Of a stretch of DNA of 7,708 bases, positions 5,657 to 7,708 are shown piece after piece. The stretch covers positions 1-7,708 of the forward strand of contig JAGLBQ010000366.1 in NCBI GenBank assembly GCA_023146675.1. Reading direction: 5' to 3'. Below the pieces are notes generated by a model. It had not been told where the DNA came from. It was given only the letters and a program-made list of their open reading frames with translations, and ran no database searches. The stretch's first letter is position 1; each line of letters starts with the position of its first letter. The DNA comes from Cocleimonas sp. Lineage in GTDB: Bacteria > Pseudomonadota > Gammaproteobacteria > Thiotrichales > Thiotrichaceae. The position numbers were made by a program, and so were the translations under genes.

Positions 5657-7549
5657 TCACAAGTTAATCACTTTTGCACTTTTTAAAACATCCTCAATCT
5701 CATCCATAATCACAGGATCATCAATAGTAGAAGGCACAATATACTCCTCACCATTTACCATCTGCCGCAGTGTTTTACGCAATATTTTCCCCGAGCGTGT
5801 TTTGGGAAGTCGTTGGATAATATGTGTTTCTTTATAACAAGCAATGGGTCCGATGGTGTTACGAATTAGCTGAACCAGCTCACTATTGAGTGTGTCATTA
5901 TGAATATCTTCACCAGCCTTTAAAACCACCAGCCCCATGGGAATTTGTCCTTTAAGGTCATCATTGCGTGCAAAGACTGCGCATTCGGCAACGGAGTGGT
6001 GTCCACCAATGACTTCTTCCATTTCACCTGTTGATAAACGATGCCCTGCGATATTAATCACATCATCAATGCGTCCCATCACAAACACATAACCCTCTTC
6101 ATCAATATAACCGCCATCACCGCTAGCATAATAACCAGGGAAGGTACTGAGATAGGTTTCGGTAAATTTATCTGCATCACCCCAGATAGAGGTGAGGCAG
6201 CTAGGAGGTAAGGGTTGTTTGATCATAATATAGCCTTGTTGATTGGCTTCTAATTGCTCGCTGCTATCATTTAAAATTTGCACATTAAAACCAGGGCTGG
6301 GTACAGTTGAGGAGCCTAGTTTGATGGGCATGGACTCTATGCCGCGTAAATTGGCGGTAATGCCCCAGCCTGTTTCAGTTTGCCACCAGTGGTCAATCAC
6401 GGGTTTGCCACTTTTTTCCATAAGCCATTCTTGGGTGGGTGGATCAAGGCGTTCGCCTGCAGAAAAGATGGTGCTTAGCTTGCTGAGATCGTATTTTTTA
6501 AATAAGTCGCCGTCAGGATCTTCTTTTTTAATGGCACGGAAGGCAGTGGGTGCGGTAAATAAGGTTTTTACTTGATAATCAGCACAGACACGCCAAAAAG
6601 CACCTGCATTGGGCGTCATTATGGGCTTTCCTTCAAAAATAACGGAGGTACAGCCACGTAATAAAGGCGCATAGACAATGTAGGAATGTCCCACCACCCA
6701 GCCAATATCGGATGCAGCCCAAAAAACATCGCCCACATCAATATCGTAAATAGCCTGCATGCTGTAATTCATTGCCACCGCATGACCACCATTTTCACGC
6801 ACCACCCCTTTGGGTTTGCCTGTTGTTCCTGAGGTGTAAAGAATATACAGTGGATCAGAGCCTTTAACGGGGACGCAATCAGCGGGTTGCACTTTTGCCA
6901 TTAAGATGTGCCAATCATAATCACGTCCCTCAATAAGTGATGCGCGTGCTTGAGGGCGCTGTAGCATAATTAGGCTTTCGGGTTTGTGGGATGCTAATTC
7001 AATTGCCTTATCCAGTAGGGGTTTGTATTCAATGATTTTGCTGACTTCAATACCGCAGGATGCACTCATAATGACTTTAGGTTGCGCATCATCAATACGA
7101 ATTGCTAATTCAGGTGGAGCAAAGCCACCAAAGACAACCGAATGAATAGCGCCAAGTCGTGCGACTGCTAGCATTGCAATGACGGATTCAAGTATCATCG
7201 GCATATAAATAATAACGCGATCACCTTTTTCAACGCCAAGCGCTTTAAGCATTCCCGCTGTTTTAGCCACTTCATCACGAAGCTCTAAATAGGTTAGTTG
7301 TTTTTTAGACTCGGTGACAGGAGAGTCGTAAATAAGCGCAGTTTGATCGCCACGGCCTTGCTCGACATGGTAATCCAGCGCCATATAAGCGGTGTTCATT
7401 TCGCCATCTTCAAACCAGTGGTAAATGCCTTGTTCATCTTGTGAGAGGATGTTTTCAGGGAATTTATACCATGATAAGGCGTTGGCTTTATCCTTCCAAA
7501 AACCTTCTGGGTCGTCCATTGAGTATTGAAATTCAGCTTTGTAACTCAT
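5657..7549 (-). CDS. prpE: Propionyl-CoA synthetase (PrpE-like, acetyl-CoA synthetase family)
   Basis: A complete 630-residue AMP-forming acyl-CoA synthetase, close to the 628 residues of E. coli PrpE. It is predicted to convert propionate (and probably acetate), ATP and CoA to acyl-CoA, AMP and pyrophosphate in the cytoplasm. Motifs in order are VVFGGFA (138-144), YTSGTTGKPKG (238-248), SDIGWVVGHSYIVYAPLL (280-297), SAGERLD (363-369), WWQTETG (388-394), YASGD (474-478), GRIDDVINIAGHR (492-504) and PKTRSGK (582-588). Lys588 is the expected catalytic lysine, which in this family is inactivated by acetylation or propionylation. Ala364 falls where PrpE has Ala and acetate-specific Acs usually has Val, which favours propionate; that assignment is from memory. 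ATG 7547-7549 is chosen because AAGGAG precedes it by 9 bases. An in-frame GTG at 7574-7576 lacks such a site. No prpB, prpC or prpD is visible beside it. An acetyl-CoA synthetase is the alternative. Confidence 0.93.
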   Translation of the reverse strand: MSYKAEFQYSMDDPEGFWKDKANALSWYKFPENILSQDEQGIYHWFEDGEMNTAYMALDYHVEQGRGDQTALIYDSPVTESKKQLTYLELRDEVAKTAGMLKALGVEKGDRVIIYMPMILESVIAMLAVARLGAIHSVVFGGFAPPELAIRIDDAQPKVIMSASCGIEVSKIIEYKPLLDKAIELASHKPESLIMLQRPQARASLIEGRDYDWHILMAKVQPADCVPVKGSDPLYILYTSGTTGKPKGVVRENGGHAVAMNYSMQAIYDIDVGDVFWAASDIGWVVGHSYIVYAPLLRGCTSVIFEGKPIMTPNAGAFWRVCADYQVKTLFTAPTAFRAIKKEDPDGDLFKKYDLSKLSTIFSAGERLDPPTQEWLMEKSGKPVIDHWWQTETGWGITANLRGIESMPIKLGSSTVPSPGFNVQILNDSSEQLEANQQGYIMIKQPLPPSCLTSIWGDADKFTETYLSTFPGYYASGDGGYIDEEGYVFVMGRIDDVINIAGHRLSTGEMEEVIGGHHSVAECAVFARNDDLKGQIPMGLVVLKAGEDIHNDTLNSELVQLIRNTIGPIACYKETHIIQRLPKTRSGKILRKTLRQMVNGEEYIVPSTIDDPVIMDEIEDVLKSAKVINL

Positions 7550-7558
7550 AGTGGCTTT

Positions 7559-7564
7559 CTCCTT
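7559..7564 (-). promoter_or_regulatory. Ribosome binding site of prpE
   Basis: AAGGAG on the minus strand ends 9 bases before ATG 7547-7549. It fixes the start at the residue corresponding to the N-terminus of known PrpE proteins and rules against the in-frame GTG nine codons upstream. Confidence 0.8.
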
Positions 7565-7569
7565 AATTT

Positions 7570-7588
7570 TTCTCACTAGGAGTGAAAA
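7570..7588 (-). promoter_or_regulatory. Hairpin in the prpE leader
   Basis: On the minus transcript, TTTTCACT pairs with AGTGAGAA across a three-base CCT loop (8 pairs, one of them G-U). The hairpin ends 5 bases upstream of the AAGGAG ribosome binding site. It could influence translation or mRNA stability. It shares its upstream arm with the longer-range inverted repeat listed next. Confidence 0.45.
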
Positions 7589-7663
7589 CTTTATTTTTTA
7601 AGTCGTTAACTCTAAATTTGATATATCAGAGCACTGACTGAAAAGCTGAAACTTTCACTCCTA
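7577..7663. repeat. Perfect 11-base inverted repeat upstream of prpE
   Basis: TAGGAGTGAAA at 7577-7587 and its exact complement TTTCACTCCTA at 7653-7663 are separated by 65 bases. The arm centres lie 76 bases apart, about seven helical turns. The distal arm touches a possible -10 box and the proximal arm lies inside the leader hairpin. The pair could be two operator sites for one regulator or, if both arms are transcribed, a long-range RNA stem. No regulator gene is in the window to match them to. Confidence 0.5.
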
Positions 7664-7689
7664 TAAATATTGCGACTAATTAATCACAA
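7661..7689 (-). promoter_or_regulatory. Possible prpE promoter
   Basis: On the minus strand TTGTGA (7684-7689) is followed after 17 bases by TTATAG (7661-7666). The -35 matches four of six consensus positions and the -10 is poor. Transcription would start near 7654, within the distal arm of the 11-base inverted repeat, giving a leader of about 105 bases. Closer to the gene, the palindrome TGATATATCA (7619-7628) could be an alternative -10 region or an operator. Confidence 0.25.
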
Positions 7690-7708
7690 ATAAATCCATA
7701 AACTCATT

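Noticed and set aside
6243..6575. Plus-strand open frame of 110 codons
   Set aside because: It lies opposite the prpE catalytic domain, whose motifs are unambiguous. The translated product resembles nothing I recognise.
7550..7576. N-terminal extension of prpE from GTG 7574-7576
   Set aside because: The GTG lies inside the leader hairpin without a ribosome binding site. The ATG at 7547-7549 has an ideal AAGGAG and matches the N-terminus of known PrpE proteins.
7619..7628. TGATATATCA palindrome as an FNR-type site
   Set aside because: The FNR half-sites need four bases between TTGAT and ATCAA; here there are only two and one outer base is wrong. It is retained only as an unassigned palindrome.

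Overview
The window is a stretch of AT-rich (roughly 40% G+C by eye) bacterial chromosome. It holds four protein genes and no RNA gene, insertion sequence, CRISPR array or phage gene that I can see. The PrpE-type acyl-CoA synthetase, the PAS-GGDEF protein and the very large SNF2-type protein suggest a Gammaproteobacterium. That placement rests on general resemblance only, and I cannot name a genus.

Layout from left to right. Bases 1-3242 (minus strand) are the first 1080 codons of a giant SNF2-family helicase. Its C-terminal helicase lobe lies beyond the left edge. A 250-base AT-rich divergent spacer follows. At 3493-4446 (plus strand) is a PAS-GGDEF diguanylate cyclase with an intact catalytic motif and an intact inhibitory-site motif. 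A short convergent spacer with a long imperfect inverted repeat separates it from the next gene. At 4575-5390 (minus strand) is a 271-residue protein with a coiled-coil-like N-terminus, a Ser/Lys-rich linker and a C-terminal domain resembling DUF6174, with no visible signal peptide. After a 266-base spacer, 5657-7549 (minus strand) is a complete propionyl-CoA synthetase (PrpE-like), preceded by a leader rich in inverted repeats.

The four genes do not look like one operon. The first two are divergent, the middle two are convergent, and the last two are co-directional but separated by 266 bases with a weak terminator-like hairpin. No shared pathway is evident: nucleic-acid remodelling, c-di-GMP signalling, an unknown protein, and propionate/acetate activation. 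The prp genes usually seen with PrpE (prpB, prpC, prpD) are absent from the window.

I found no convincing new multi-gene system. The items most worth a second look are the apparently cytoplasmic, multi-part DUF6174-like protein, the roughly 940-residue uncharacterised region ahead of the SNF2 motor, and the repeat-rich prpE leader.
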